Source of the DNA: Deltaproteobacteria bacterium | GTDB lineage: Bacteria > Desulfobacterota > DSM-4660 > Desulfatiglandales > HGW-15 | NCBI GenBank assembly: GCA_019308745.1 | Contig: JAFDHO010000011.1 | Coordinates: 1-50,694, forward strand | Reading direction: 5' to 3' | DNA: 50,694 bases | In this document: positions 26,152-35,201 of the stretch, in pieces | Layout: each line of letters opens with the position of its first letter | Numbering within the stretch: position 1 is the first letter of the stretch | Notes under the pieces: model-generated | What the model was told of the DNA's origin: nothing | The model's database searches: none | Seen by the model: only the letters and a program-made list of their open reading frames with translations | Made by a program: the position numbers and the translations under genes

Positions 26152-26723
26152 ATGGGGCTGTTCTCAAAGGGGTCAGGGAGGATAGAAAGCAACCCCAACC
26201 TGATCTGGCTGGTGGAGACCTTTGAGGGTCTTTCCCACAATTGTCAGTGTCTTCTGCTGCTTGATGCAAGCCGCCTGAATTCCCGCCGTTTTCATTTATC
26301 AGCGAGAACGTCAGAATCAATCCCTCGGTCGTTCTGAGGCAATGGATCCAGCGGTACGAATCCGGGGAATTAGTCACGGTTTCTCAAGATGTTTATGAGA
26401 ATGCCCTGAGGCTGAAGACAAGGGTCGAAAAGGTATTGGATTCAGGGACACAGTATGACCTCGAAGGGATCAGGGAAGAGATTTACGGGAAAAGAAAGGG
26501 GTTGATACTCTTTCAGGATGTGGAGGAGGAACTGAGACTCCTGAAGCAATACGGGAGGGTAGGCGCGAGAAGATACCTGGGAAGGAGTATCAGTCACTAC
26601 AGCAAACTGAAGCTAAAGAGGGTTGCCTCTGATAAGGCCAAGCAGATCAGGAATGACTGCCTGTCCCTGGTAAGGAACAATCCAACACAGGGGCTGTGGC
26701 CAAGATCACGAGAGGAGGGCTGA
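26152..26723 (+). pseudogene. Hypothetical protein with a frameshift near 26265
   Basis: The first frame reads RIESNPNLIWLVETFEGLSH and CQCLLLLDA to about 26265. The following frame reads CKPPEFPPFSFISENVRINP and SVVLRQWIQRYESGELVTVS, then a charged helical region (EEIYGKRKGLILFQDVEEEL, RLGRS-type basic stretch) to a TGA at 26721. The two halves join naturally with a one-base shift. The length would be about 190 residues. I recognise no domain; the C-terminal half looks helical and basic. The stretch 26015-26151 between it and the previous fragment shows nothing. Confidence 0.45.
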
Positions 26724-26776
26724 TTTGGGGAATATCCAGGGATGGTTTGCGACCTTTTTGAGATATTGCATTATTA

Positions 26777-26805
26777 TTGACTTTAGTTCTTCTTTTTACT
26801 AAAAT
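26777..26805 (+). promoter_or_regulatory. Sigma70-like promoter of the FHA-GAF gene
   Basis: TTGACT (26777-26782) and TAAAAT (26800-26805) are 17 nt apart in an AT-rich gap. They place the transcript start about 55 nt before the ATG at 26869. Confidence 0.65.
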
Positions 26806-26868
26806 TTAGATCATTGACCAAGGATAATATGAAATTTACAAGGGCTCTATTAAGAAGGAAGATAGGCC

Positions 26869-27759
26869 ATGATCAAGCTTTATATGATGGATGAAACCGG
26901 CGAAGGACAGTCCTTTGATCTCGAAGGGGACGCCATATATGTGGGAAGGGGGTCTGACAACGACATCCAGATAAGGGATAGGGCGGTTTCCAGGAGACAC
27001 CTGAAGATATTCCAAGAGCAAGGCAGGTATTTCATCGAGGACCTTGGGAGCAGGAACGGCACCTTTGTCAACGGAGAGCAAATAGAAACGGGTGCTCGGG
27101 TGGAAGTCAAGGAGGGTGCCCCTATCGTGATCGGAATGAGTGTCTTGTGCCTGGGCAAGGCCTGCCTGGATGAGGTCATGCCCTTCTTGGATTCCCTGAG
27201 CGAGGATGCCGAGCTCATTGTTGTAGATAGGCCGATGACACCGGTCAAGAATATGGAGCTCATAAACAAGGTATCCGATGTCCTGACAAAGTCTTCGAAT
27301 ATTCACGAGATCCTGGAGAAGATCTTGGACGGTATCTTGGAGGTGCTCAGCAGGATCGACAGGGGTGTCATAATCTTGTTTGACGAAGAAACAGGCCAGA
27401 TCTCCGATGTCATCACAAAGACCAAAGAGAGTCATGATACGACCATGAGGTTATACAGCAGAACTGTCGTCAACCGGGTCAGGACGGAAGGAAAACCCAT
27501 AGTGATGAGGGATACTTTCAAAGAGACCAGAGTTGATGTCTCGGACAGTATGAAGTTGATGAATGTCAGGTCGGTCTTATGTGTCCCCCTGGTCAGCAAG
27601 TCCCGGATAAAGGGCGTGCTGTACGTGGATTCAGTAAAAAGGCCCTACGGATTTCGCGATGACGACCTTTCCCTGCTTTCAGCATTGAGCAGCCCCGCAG
27701 CCATAGCCATAGAGAATGCCAAGCTGTACGGCAAAGGGACGCGGAATCAGCTTCACTAA
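26869..27759 (+). CDS. FHA-GAF signalling protein
   Basis: Residues 5-95 form a forkhead-associated phosphothreonine-binding domain (YVGRGSDNDIQIRDRAVSRRH, with the core SRRH, and DLGSRNGTFVNG). After a linker, residues 125-290 form a GAF domain (LEKILDGILEVLSRIDRGVI, SVLCVPLVSKSRIKGVLYVDS, AIAIENAKLYG). This pair normally precedes an adenylate cyclase, sigma54-activator or kinase domain, but the protein stops after the GAF, so it must act through a partner. No Ser/Thr kinase gene is nearby. The ATG at 26869 follows AAGAAGGAAGATAGGCC. Its stop codon overlaps the stop of the convergent crotonase gene. Confidence 0.9.
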   Translation: MIKLYMMDETGEGQSFDLEGDAIYVGRGSDNDIQIRDRAVSRRHLKIFQEQGRYFIEDLGSRNGTFVNGEQIETGARVEVKEGAPIVIGMSVLCLGKACLDEVMPFLDSLSEDAELIVVDRPMTPVKNMELINKVSDVLTKSSNIHEILEKILDGILEVLSRIDRGVIILFDEETGQISDVITKTKESHDTTMRLYSRTVVNRVRTEGKPIVMRDTFKETRVDVSDSMKLMNVRSVLCVPLVSKSRIKGVLYVDSVKRPYGFRDDDLSLLSALSSPAAIAIENAKLYGKGTRNQLH

Positions 27760-28544
27760 CTCCCCTGAACAAAGGAGGGCTTTCTCTTTTCCAGGAAGGC
27801 CCTGATCCCCTCCATTCCATTCGGATGGTCCGCACACCTTGTAAGGTACTTTCTTTCCCGTTCTAATTGAGCCTCAAAGGACATGCTGAAGGAGTCATTG
27901 AACAAGGCTTTTGAGGCGGAAAAGGAGGAGAGGGGCCTGTTGTTGATCTCTTTGACCAATGCCACAGCCCTGTCCACGGCCTGACCGTCGGGGACGACCT
28001 CGGTTACGAGACCCCACTCAAGGGCCAACTCTGAACTGATTGGGCGATCAAAGGCCGCTATTTCCAGTGCCTTGGCCATCCCAACCAACCTGGGAAGAGT
28101 AAAAGTGCCTCCCCCGTCCATGCTGAGCCCATTGGAAGTATAGGCCTGTACGAGGGTGGCCGAGGACTCCATGACCCGGAAGTCACAGGCAAGGGCCAGG
28201 GAGAATCCGCCACCAGCGGCAAGCCCGTTTATCGCCGCAATGACGGGTTTGGGCATACGACGGATCTCGACGATAGCTTGATGATACCTGGCCGCCAGGG
28301 CGTGGAGCGCATCGCCAGGGCTGCTCTCGGACCGAGTCAACCACCTGAGGTCTCCTCCGGCGCAAAAGGCCTTGCCCTCCCCGGTGATCACTACACCGAG
28401 AAGAGAGGACTCTCTCGCGATTTCAGTAAGTTTCTCCAATACCTCTTCTATCATTTCTTGATCAAAGGCATTATAGGACTTGGGGCTATTAAGGGCCAGC
28501 TTCGCGATTCTGTCGGTGACATCGACCTTCAATGCTTTGTCCAT
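27756..28544 (-). CDS. Enoyl-CoA hydratase/isomerase (crotonase) family protein
   Basis: This is a crotonase-fold acyl-CoA enzyme of 262 residues. Oxyanion-hole segments are AFCAGGDLRWL and GLAAGGGFSLALACDFRV. The segment NGLSMDGGGTFTLPRLVG replaces the usual GL-x-PD-x-G, keeping an Asp-Gly pair where many hydratases have a catalytic Glu. It may therefore be an isomerase or hydratase of the PaaB/PaaG type; the reaction cannot be fixed. The C-terminal FLEKRKPSFVQG is typical. The ATG at 28544 follows AGGAGATAAAG. It is a single gene, divergent from nothing nearby and convergent with the FHA-GAF gene; its mRNA would overlap that gene's end by 4 nt. Confidence 0.9.
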   Translation of the reverse strand: MDKALKVDVTDRIAKLALNSPKSYNAFDQEMIEEVLEKLTEIARESSLLGVVITGEGKAFCAGGDLRWLTRSESSPGDALHALAARYHQAIVEIRRMPKPVIAAINGLAAGGGFSLALACDFRVMESSATLVQAYTSNGLSMDGGGTFTLPRLVGMAKALEIAAFDRPISSELALEWGLVTEVVPDGQAVDRAVALVKEINNRPLSSFSASKALFNDSFSMSFEAQLERERKYLTRCADHPNGMEGIRAFLEKRKPSFVQGS

Positions 28545-28627
28545 CTTTATCTCCTAGGATAGAAATGGTAAGGAATCCAAAAGAGAATAGCAGATTCAGG
28601 GCCCATGGGCAAAGGAGAAATGGCCTG

Positions 28628-29362
28628 TCACGGAGATTCTCTGGGAGTCCCGTCATACCTTTCAAGGTAATAGAGAGTTCCTCCCACCGGAGCGAAGGAA
28701 AGGAGGAGGAGGTTAAGGCCCGGGACCAGGAAGGGCAGGCCAAATCCGATGTGGAAGCAGATGTTCTTGACCAGGAGCTTGAAGCGCGACCTAAAAGGTA
28801 TCATGCGCCGGGCAGGGACAAGATCCGTGTTATCCCAGGCCAGGAAGACTATGGTCAGCCCGGATGAGAGAAAGAGCATGACCGGCCCCAGGGCCACAAA
28901 CCAGCTAACCACCATAAGCAACAGGGAGATCAAGATAGGCAGGAGTGCCCTGGGTATCTCCTGCCTCACCAAATAGAAAAACATTTTCCAGAAGGATGTC
29001 TTGTGAGGTTGTTTGACTCTCCCGGTCAGCCTCCGTTCCGTGCGACGGGACATGAGATCCATGATGAGGACACTGAAAAGGATCTGGGATATAAGGTAGG
29101 AGAATACGGCTGAGACTCCCACCAGAAACAAGGCAACAACCCAGGAAAGGATGGCCCAGAGCAGGCTCAGCCAATAATTCCGGGGTTGCGCCCATATGAT
29201 ATCCATTATTTCCCCGTGATGGACAAGAATTAGGCCGGCAAGCACGATCGTAAGAAGTATCACTGCTGCAAACCTGAGGAGTCCCCAGAGCAACAGCCTG
29301 GTATCGGAGATTCCCTCGCGAAAACCTCTCATGTTGTACCTGATCCCGGTGACAAGAGCCAT
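28628..29362 (-). CDS. EI24/CysZ-like integral membrane protein
   Basis: The 244-residue protein has four to five membrane segments (about residues 24-46, 64-88, 88-105, 140-170 and 205-230). The family ending FLVPGLNLLLLSFAPVGGTLYY resembles the CysZ/EI24 group, in which CysZ is a sulfate permease. A basic loop (RRTERRLTGRVKQPHKTSF) lies on the cytoplasmic side. Sulfate transport is possible in this kind of bacterium, but no cys genes are adjacent. The ATG at 29362 has a ribosome site GGAGGGACTCA immediately upstream on the minus strand. Confidence 0.75.
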   Translation of the reverse strand: MALVTGIRYNMRGFREGISDTRLLLWGLLRFAAVILLTIVLAGLILVHHGEIMDIIWAQPRNYWLSLLWAILSWVVALFLVGVSAVFSYLISQILFSVLIMDLMSRRTERRLTGRVKQPHKTSFWKMFFYLVRQEIPRALLPILISLLLMVVSWFVALGPVMLFLSSGLTIVFLAWDNTDLVPARRMIPFRSRFKLLVKNICFHIGFGLPFLVPGLNLLLLSFAPVGGTLYYLERYDGTPRESP

Positions 29363-29376
29363 TTGAGTCCCTCCAA

Positions 29377-29425
29377 TGAAGCTCCCCGCAGCAAGTTGCA
29401 GGGTGATCTGGCGAAGGCAAATGAT
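29377..29425 (+). repeat. Dispersed intergenic repeat, copy A
   Basis: TGAAGCTCCCCGCAGCAAGT and the following 29 bases match a reverse-oriented copy at 41062-41110 in about 39 of 49 positions. The inner CCCCGCAGC/AAGTTGCAGGG part can fold. It lies in the 240-bp gap before the molybdoenzyme gene at 29605, which otherwise shows nothing. Confidence 0.6.
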
Positions 29426-29604
29426 ACAGGATTTCCACCTAGGTTATCTATAGCTCAAAAAAAGTTTTTGCAAATGATTCCGAATTTGTACTACCCTGAC
29501 CGGGCCCAACCCGGTTCCACGGGGATCGCGTCTCGGTCCCTTCCGAAACGGGGGGCAGCGGTGAATCCACTGTTGGAATCCTCCAGACCCTTGAGGGCAC
29601 GTCA

Positions 29605-31253
29605 ATGGATAAGTGGAAGAAGACATTTTGCCCCCTTTGCTATCACAATTGCGGCCTGGAAGTACAGGCAAAGGGCAACACGATACGACAAGTCAGGAGA
29701 GACAAAGGGCATCCAAGGACTAAGGGCTACATGTGCCGCAAGGGTGCCAGGGTGGCCCATTACCAGGATCACCACGAACGCCTGACCCATCCCTTGAAGA
29801 GGAGAAACGGCGAATTCGAGAAGATCTCCTGGGATCAGGCATTCAAGGAAATTGCTGCCATGCTCAAGAAGATACTCCTTGAGAACGGTCCTCGGAGCAT
29901 AGCCTATATGGGAGGAGGGGGGCAGGGGTGTCATTTGGAGGCCAGCTTCGGCAGGGGGTTTCTCTTGGCCCTCGGCTCCCAATACCATTACTCGCCCCTG
30001 GCCCAGGAATTGACAGGGCTATACTGGGTAAACGGCAGGTCCTACGGAAGGCAGAACCTTTATCTCGGCCCTGATCTGGATGAGGCACGGAACTTCTTGG
30101 TCATTGGCTGGAATGGATACGCGAGCAATGCAGGCGTGAACAGGGCAAGGGAAAGGCTTGAGGAATTCTCAAAGGATCGGGACAAGAGCTTGATCGTCGT
30201 GGACCCGCTGAGAAGCGAAACAGCACGTCTTGCCGATAAACACTTCCAGATCCGGATAGGGACCGCAGCCCTTTTCTTGAAGTCTCTGATCGCGGTCATC
30301 CTGAGCGAGGGCCTTGAGAACAGGGCGTACATCGAGAAATACTGCGTCGGCTTCGATGATATCACCAAATGGTTTAAGGACTTCGATGTGGCATCCGCCG
30401 CTCGGGTATGCGGAATAGAGCAAAGGGATCTGGAAGAGCTGGCAAGGACCTACGCCACTCAGCCTACGGCCATAAGATCAGACCTGGGTATTCTCATGGA
30501 CCGACAGAGTACCATGAACTCATACCTTGAAATGATCTTAATGGCAATCTGCAGGCGAATAGGTACCTCCGGCGGCAATGTATTCCCGGGACACGTATTA
30601 CCCCTCGGACCTCACAGTGATGAAAGAAACCCGGCGACCTGGAGGACGGTGGAGACGAGTTGGCGAGGGCCGGCTACAACATTTCCCCTCTTCTCGGAGA
30701 CACTCTCTTCAGACGATTGCTCGTCCACCCCGAGGGTATCTTGATCGGAAAGATGGACAGGGAGAAGAACCTTGATAGGGTGAGGACACCCGATGGTAAG
30801 ATACATCTTTACATAGAGGAACTCGAGGACTGGATGGGGGAAATTGAACCTGAAGAGGAAAAGACGAGATTGGAGAGAGGGGATTTCCCCTTTGTCCTGG
30901 TAGCCGGTCGTCACTTTCCCTACAATGCAAACACCATCATGCGGGATCCCCATTGGAACAGGTGCAAGGAGGTATGCACGGTTCTCGTTAGCCGGGAAGA
31001 CGCAGAGGAGTTGGACCTGAAGGACGGCGAGAAAATCTCAGTGATCACGGAGGCTTCGCGGATAGTATTGCCTGTTGAGATCTCCACGGTGGCGGCAAAG
31101 GGGGTTCTGGTTATTCCCCACGGATTCGGACTCCTCTACCAAGGCGAGGCCTATGGCGCCAATGTCAACCTCCTGACCAAGAATACCCGCAGAGACAGAA
31201 TGACCGCAACGCCACTGCACAGGTTTGTCCCCTGTAGAATAGAACGGACATAG
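29605..31253 (+). pseudogene. Molybdopterin oxidoreductase with an out-of-frame internal deletion
   Basis: The first 350 codons are a normal CISM molybdoenzyme: 4Fe-4S motif CPLCYHNC with MCRKG, then SWDQAFKEIAAML, VVDPLRSETARLADKHFQI, YIEKYCVGFDDI and GTSGGNVFPGHVLPLGP. Near 30655 the frame changes. The coding sequence resumes in frame 3 as LARAGYNISPLLGDTLF and ends with the dinucleotide-binding domain (FPFVLVAGRHFPYNANTIM, LDLKDGEKISVITEASRIVL). About 200 residues of the middle, including the usual LADYVLPA-type block, are missing, so a deletion of roughly 600 bp removed them. The product would be inactive. An assembly collapse is the alternative. It starts at the ATG at 29605; a LUD gene follows. 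Confidence 0.8.
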
Positions 31254-31290
31254 AAGGAGTGGACACTTTAGAGAACACGGAGGATGGGAA

Positions 31291-31944
31291 ATGGATAAAC
31301 CGATTGAACACTATTGGGACATTCGACTCAGGGACCTCAAGGAAGCCCTGGAGGAAAACAATTTCGAGGTATATCTAGCCAAGGATGGCCGCGGAGCAAA
31401 GGAGATTGTACTCAAGGACATCCTTCCCAAGACGAAAGCAAAGAGCGTGTCATGGGGCGGGTCCGTGACCTTCAGGACACTGGGGTTGTATGAAGCAATG
31501 GTGGAGAGATCTGATCTAAGGGTGGTCGACACCTATGATCACAGCCTTCCCCGCGAGGAAATCATGGAGAAGCGCCGGGAGTCTCTGCTGGTGGACCTCT
31601 ACATAACCGGGTCGAACGCCGTGACCGAGGATGGTCAGATCGTTAACTTGGACATGTACGGCAACAGGGTCGCTGCCATTACATTCGGGCCGAAGGATGT
31701 GGTCATCCTCCTGGGCCGGAACAAGGTCGTGTCGGATATCGACGAGGCCATGCACAGGATAAAGAACTATGCTGCCCCGACCAACGCCATGAGGCTGGAG
31801 AAGAAGACCCCCTGCACCAAAACATCCTTTTGCGAGGAGTGCAGGAGTGAAGGCAGGATCTGCAATACCTGGACCATCACTGAAAAATCCTTTCCTAAAG
31901 GGAGGATTAAGGTCATCCTGATAAACCAAGACCTGGGGTTATGA
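31291..31944 (+). CDS. LUD-domain (LutB/LutC-like, DUF162) protein
   Basis: The 217-residue protein is a LUD domain: VSWGGSVTFRTLGLYEAMV, LYITGSNAVTEDGQIVNLDM, YGNRVAAITFGPKDVVILLG and NKVVSDIDEAMHRIKNYAAP. LUD proteins take part in lactate utilisation (LutB, LutC) and related electron-transfer complexes. Stand-alone members like this have a C-terminal Cys group (PCTKTSFCEECRSEGRICN) that could bind a metal or cluster. The ATG at 31291 follows GGAGGATGGGAA. It follows the broken molybdoenzyme by 37 nt and probably shared its operon. It converges on the TRAP permease at 31965. Confidence 0.88.
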   Translation: MDKPIEHYWDIRLRDLKEALEENNFEVYLAKDGRGAKEIVLKDILPKTKAKSVSWGGSVTFRTLGLYEAMVERSDLRVVDTYDHSLPREEIMEKRRESLLVDLYITGSNAVTEDGQIVNLDMYGNRVAAITFGPKDVVILLGRNKVVSDIDEAMHRIKNYAAPTNAMRLEKKTPCTKTSFCEECRSEGRICNTWTITEKSFPKGRIKVILINQDLGL

Positions 31945-31964
31945 CTGCCTCAACGATAATTTCC

Positions 31965-33275
31965 TTACATAAGGCTTGGCAGGAACAGGACTACCGAAGG
32001 GAAGGCAATGAGGATGATCATGACGATCAGGTCACAAACGAGAAAGGGTGCGGCCGCCAAACATATCTCTGCCATCTTTGTGCCTACAGGTGCTGATCCT
32101 TTCATCACAAAAAGAAGGATTCCAAAGGGCGGTGTTGACATGGCCATTTCCAGATTGAGGAGTATGAGAATAGCAAACCAGATTGGGTCATACCCAAGGC
32201 CTTGGATAACAGGCATGTAAATGGGAATCGTGATCATCATCATGGAGACCTGCTCCATGAAGGTTCCTAGAATCATGAGTATCAACATCATGGCGATCAG
32301 GACAAAAAGCTTGGGCATTTCAAGGTCGTTGATAAGATTCACCAATCCCATAGTGGAGCCTGTAAAGGCCTGAATACTGCTATAAGTCTTGGAAGCGGCA
32401 ATAATCATAAAGGCCATCACCGAGACCCTAAGGGTTCCGTTAAGGGACTTGCGTAAGATGGTTAAACTGAATTTTCTGTAGCAACATGCCAGAATAATAG
32501 AACCTAAAGCCCCCGTGGATGCTGCTTCAGTGGGTGTCGCAACACCGAGAAAAATAAAACCGAGGACCAGAAAGAAAATGAACCCGAGAGGGAGAACGTA
32601 TTTGGCAAATTCCGAAAGCTTCTCCAAGAGCGTGTGATGCGCTACCTCATAGGCAGGGGCGAGTGACGGGTTGATGAGTGACCTTCCAACGACATAAAGG
32701 GAATAAAGCACAGCCAGCATGAAACCGGGTATAGCCCCGGCGATCAGCACCTTTCCCACGGAAATCTGCGCGAGGCTCGCATAAACAACCGCCAGAGCGC
32801 TCGGCGGAATGAGCATGGCCAGTCCGCCAACCCCCACGATAGGACCCAGTATCATGGGATTCTTATAGCCGCGTTGCTTCATTTCAGGCACCATGATTTC
32901 CCCAAGCATGGCAGTGTTTGCAATGGTAGACCCGCTCAAAGTGGAAAACAGGGCGCCTCCGGTGATGACAATCAGGCTCAGCCTGCCGGGGAGCTTTCCT
33001 ATTAACTTGTCAAACACATCCAAGGTCCGCTTTGCCATGCCTGAATGAAGCATCAACTCACCCATGAAGACAAAGAGAGGGATTGGGGCCAAGGAGAAAC
33101 TTACCAGGGACGTAAATATCTGCTGTACGGACAGGCTCAGACCATCCGTCCCTCCCATGAATAGGTAGGCCCCTATGAAATTAATGAGGAGGAAAGCAAA
33201 AGCGATGGGGAGTCCCAGGGCAAGGAAGAACAGCAAGCCCCCTATCAAAAACAACAATATCACCCACCACTCCAT
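31965..33275 (-). CDS. dctM: TRAP transporter large permease (DctM)
   Basis: This 436-residue, 12-segment membrane protein drives Na+-coupled uptake of an organic acid in a TRAP system. Family blocks are seen: LGLPIAFAFLLINFIGAYLF, LIPLFVFMGELMLHSG-like, GGALFSTLSGSTIANTAMLG, MLIPPSALAVVYASLAQISV, GVATPTEAASTGALGS and MEQVSMMMITIPIYMPVI. It is the last gene of the minus-strand operon. The ATG at 33275 lies 63 nt after DctQ. Substrate class is not readable from the permease. Confidence 0.95.
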   Translation of the reverse strand: MEWWVILLFLIGGLLFFLALGLPIAFAFLLINFIGAYLFMGGTDGLSLSVQQIFTSLVSFSLAPIPLFVFMGELMLHSGMAKRTLDVFDKLIGKLPGRLSLIVITGGALFSTLSGSTIANTAMLGEIMVPEMKQRGYKNPMILGPIVGVGGLAMLIPPSALAVVYASLAQISVGKVLIAGAIPGFMLAVLYSLYVVGRSLINPSLAPAYEVAHHTLLEKLSEFAKYVLPLGFIFFLVLGFIFLGVATPTEAASTGALGSIILACCYRKFSLTILRKSLNGTLRVSVMAFMIIAASKTYSSIQAFTGSTMGLVNLINDLEMPKLFVLIAMMLILMILGTFMEQVSMMMITIPIYMPVIQGLGYDPIWFAILILLNLEMAMSTPPFGILLFVMKGSAPVGTKMAEICLAAAPFLVCDLIVMIILIAFPSVVLFLPSLM

Positions 33276-33337
33276 ATCATTGACTCCTGGTTAACTTATC
33301 TCAAATAGGGACCTTTAACCTTTAAAGGGTTCACGAA

Positions 33338-33853
33338 TTAGTTCTCTCCGGATCCGGATTCGGATCGCAGTTTTCTGAAGAGTTGCCGACCAAACTGGAT
33401 GGAAAGGGCCAGACCCCCGATGGGGATAATGAGAAAAAGCGGGGATTTTGGGACGGTTGTCCCTTTCACTTCCATGATCCCGCGTTGAAAGAGGTCAATG
33501 GTGTGGAGGGAACCGAACAAAAAGACAGTGACGGAGACTATCAACCCCAGGACATCATCAATGATTTCGACCTTTCTGCGCGTCTTCGCATGAAGCCGCA
33601 TAATAACGGTATCGATTCGGATATGCCCCCCTTCTCTCAGGAGCCATGCGGCCCCCAGGAAGGTGAACCACAAAAGGCCATATTCCGTAAACTGAAGCGT
33701 CCAGATTGGCGGCCGAAAACCCAAGTACCGCATCACGGAGGCACAGGAAACAGTAAGCGTTATGGCCAAAATGATAATTCCGGCCAAGTAAGTCATGAAT
33801 TCAATGATAATATCAAGAAGATTCTTTCTAATTCTCCCATCCCGTGCTGCCAT
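33338..33853 (-). CDS. dctQ: TRAP transporter small permease (DctQ)
   Basis: The 171-residue protein has four membrane segments (LAGIILAITLTVSCASVMRY, the LQFTEYGLLWFTFLGAAWLL block, VLGLIVSVTVFLFGSLHTI and LFLIIPIGGLALSIQFG) with the conserved E-Y and GGHIRID features of DctQ. It pairs with DctM in the membrane. The ATG at 33853 follows GGGAGATAAGGT. It is separated from dctP by 203 bp that hold two strong hairpins. Confidence 0.9.
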   Translation of the reverse strand: MAARDGRIRKNLLDIIIEFMTYLAGIIILAITLTVSCASVMRYLGFRPPIWTLQFTEYGLLWFTFLGAAWLLREGGHIRIDTVIMRLHAKTRRKVEIIDDVLGLIVSVTVFLFGSLHTIDLFQRGIMEVKGTTVPKSPLFLIIPIGGLALSIQFGRQLFRKLRSESGSGEN

Positions 33854-33887
33854 ACCTTATCTCCCAGCATTACTCCAATCTCCCCGG

Positions 33888-33929
33888 AACGCTCCATGAC
33901 TCAGCTCAGGGACAGAGTTATGGAGCGTT
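33888..33929 (-). promoter_or_regulatory. Hairpin between dctP and dctQ, distal
   Basis: AACGCTCCAT and ATGGAGCGTT are perfect 10-bp complements around a 22-nt loop, 35 nt before the dctQ start. No T-run follows on the minus strand, so it is more likely a processing or attenuating structure than a full terminator. Confidence 0.55.
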
Positions 33930-34008
33930 TCTAAAAACCAGGGCCTGTGACGTCCCCCAAAAACGGGCCACCCAAAGGAGAAAGATACCTGTGGAGCGTC
34001 ATGCCACA

Positions 34009-34047
34009 CGGTGACATTCTCCGCACTGTGCACGGGGAATGTCACCG
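34009..34047 (-). promoter_or_regulatory. Hairpin directly after dctP
   Basis: CGGTGACATTC and GAATGTCACCG are perfect 11-bp complements with a 17-nt loop, starting 10 nt after the dctP stop. A stable stem at this place commonly protects the binding-protein mRNA and lowers expression of the permease genes that follow. Confidence 0.6.
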
Positions 34048-34056
34048 ACAGGCTAC

Positions 34057-35067
34057 CTATTTTGTGAGCAGTCTGCGTAATCTTGAAGTATATTCCGACT
34101 CCATTCTGAGCTGACCTTTCCACCCTTCCTCATAGGCCATATCAAGATATTTTTTCGTCTCTGCAGGCGAGAATTTGATGATTTCCAGGCCGGCCTTTTC
34201 CAGCAATACATACTCGTCGGTGATCTCCTTGTCGGTTCTGGCATCGATGGCGATAACCTCCCGCCGTAACGCTCCCAGGAGCGCCGCTTGAATATACTTC
34301 GGTAAAGCATCCCATTTCTTGGCATTCATGAGAAGCGGGTGAGACACCTTATAAAAGGGGGGACCGACAACGTATTTTGTCACCTCATGCCAGCCCCAGC
34401 TTCTTATGGTGTACAAAGGCCACATGAAACCATCCACAACACCCCGTTCCAGGGCCTGATAGACTTCACCGGGCGCTATATTCACCGGGGTGGTGCCGAG
34501 CGCTTTCAAGAAATCGACGTACATGGCAGATGTGCGAATCCGCATACCTCTTAACTGGTCCAGGCCAGTGACCTTCTTGATAGTGTACAATTGAAAGGGC
34601 AGTTGGCTACCCAGTGCACCCAGATAGGTGACATTCATCAATTTTCGATGAATCTCATCAAGAATGGCGTCAGCCCCGACATCTTTTTCTTCCTGGGACG
34701 TGAGTTGAGACAGCTTCGTGCAATTGGCAGCGGGCGCGATCCCTGCGTAATATGCAGCAGTGCCGTAATACATATCTACTGTCCCCGCTCTGAGAGCTTC
34801 GGGCTGATCTCTCATTGGAATGGCTTCAGGCCCGCCGATATATTTGATCTCAACCTCACCGGGATAGTATTTTTGGAGCATTGCATTGGCTCGCTTGATA
34901 TAGGGCAGGTAGTCCCCTGCCACGCCGGTGTGATTTTTGCCCCAAGCGCTGATGGCCTTAAGGGTGATCTTCTTTGCCATGACATGGCCGGGAATGGCAA
35001 AAGAGGCACCAAGGACAAAACAAGCACTCAAGACAATCGTCAAGAAAAGCTTACTTCTTTTTCCCAT
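34057..35067 (-). CDS. dctP: TRAP transporter substrate-binding protein (DctP family)
   Basis: A signal peptide (KLFLTIVLSACFVLGASFAI, cleavage near HVMA) leads into a DctP-type periplasmic receptor. Family features include QPEALRAGTVDMYYGTAAYY, LDQLRGMRIRTSAMYVDFLK, VNIAPGEVYQALERGVVDGF and a PLYTIRSWGWHEVTKYVV block. The Arg in RGMRIRTS is the residue that usually salt-bridges the carboxylate of the substrate, so an organic acid is likely. I chose the ATG at 35067 because AGGAGGAAAGGTT precedes it (336 residues). A 2-hydroxyacid dehydrogenase gene lies upstream in the same operon, which suggests a 2-hydroxy or 2-oxo acid. Confidence 0.93.
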   Translation of the reverse strand: MGKRSKLFLTIVLSACFVLGASFAIPGHVMAKKITLKAISAWGKNHTGVAGDYLPYIKRANAMLQKYYPGEVEIKYIGGPEAIPMRDQPEALRAGTVDMYYGTAAYYAGIAPAANCTKLSQLTSQEEKDVGADAILDEIHRKLMNVTYLGALGSQLPFQLYTIKKVTGLDQLRGMRIRTSAMYVDFLKALGTTPVNIAPGEVYQALERGVVDGFMWPLYTIRSWGWHEVTKYVVGPPFYKVSHPLLMNAKKWDALPKYIQAALLGALRREVIAIDARTDKEITDEYVLLEKAGLEIIKFSPAETKKYLDMAYEEGWKGQLRMESEYTSRLRRLLTK

Positions 35068-35201
35068 AACCTTTCCTCCTGTGCTCAAAGGGTTATTGTG
35101 ATAGGCACGTCAAAACGAAGCCCTGTGGGGTAGTGCGCAAGAGCTCCTTATCACCTCCTTTCCCAACAACATAATTGCCGAGGATGACATGGTCCCTTCG
35201 T

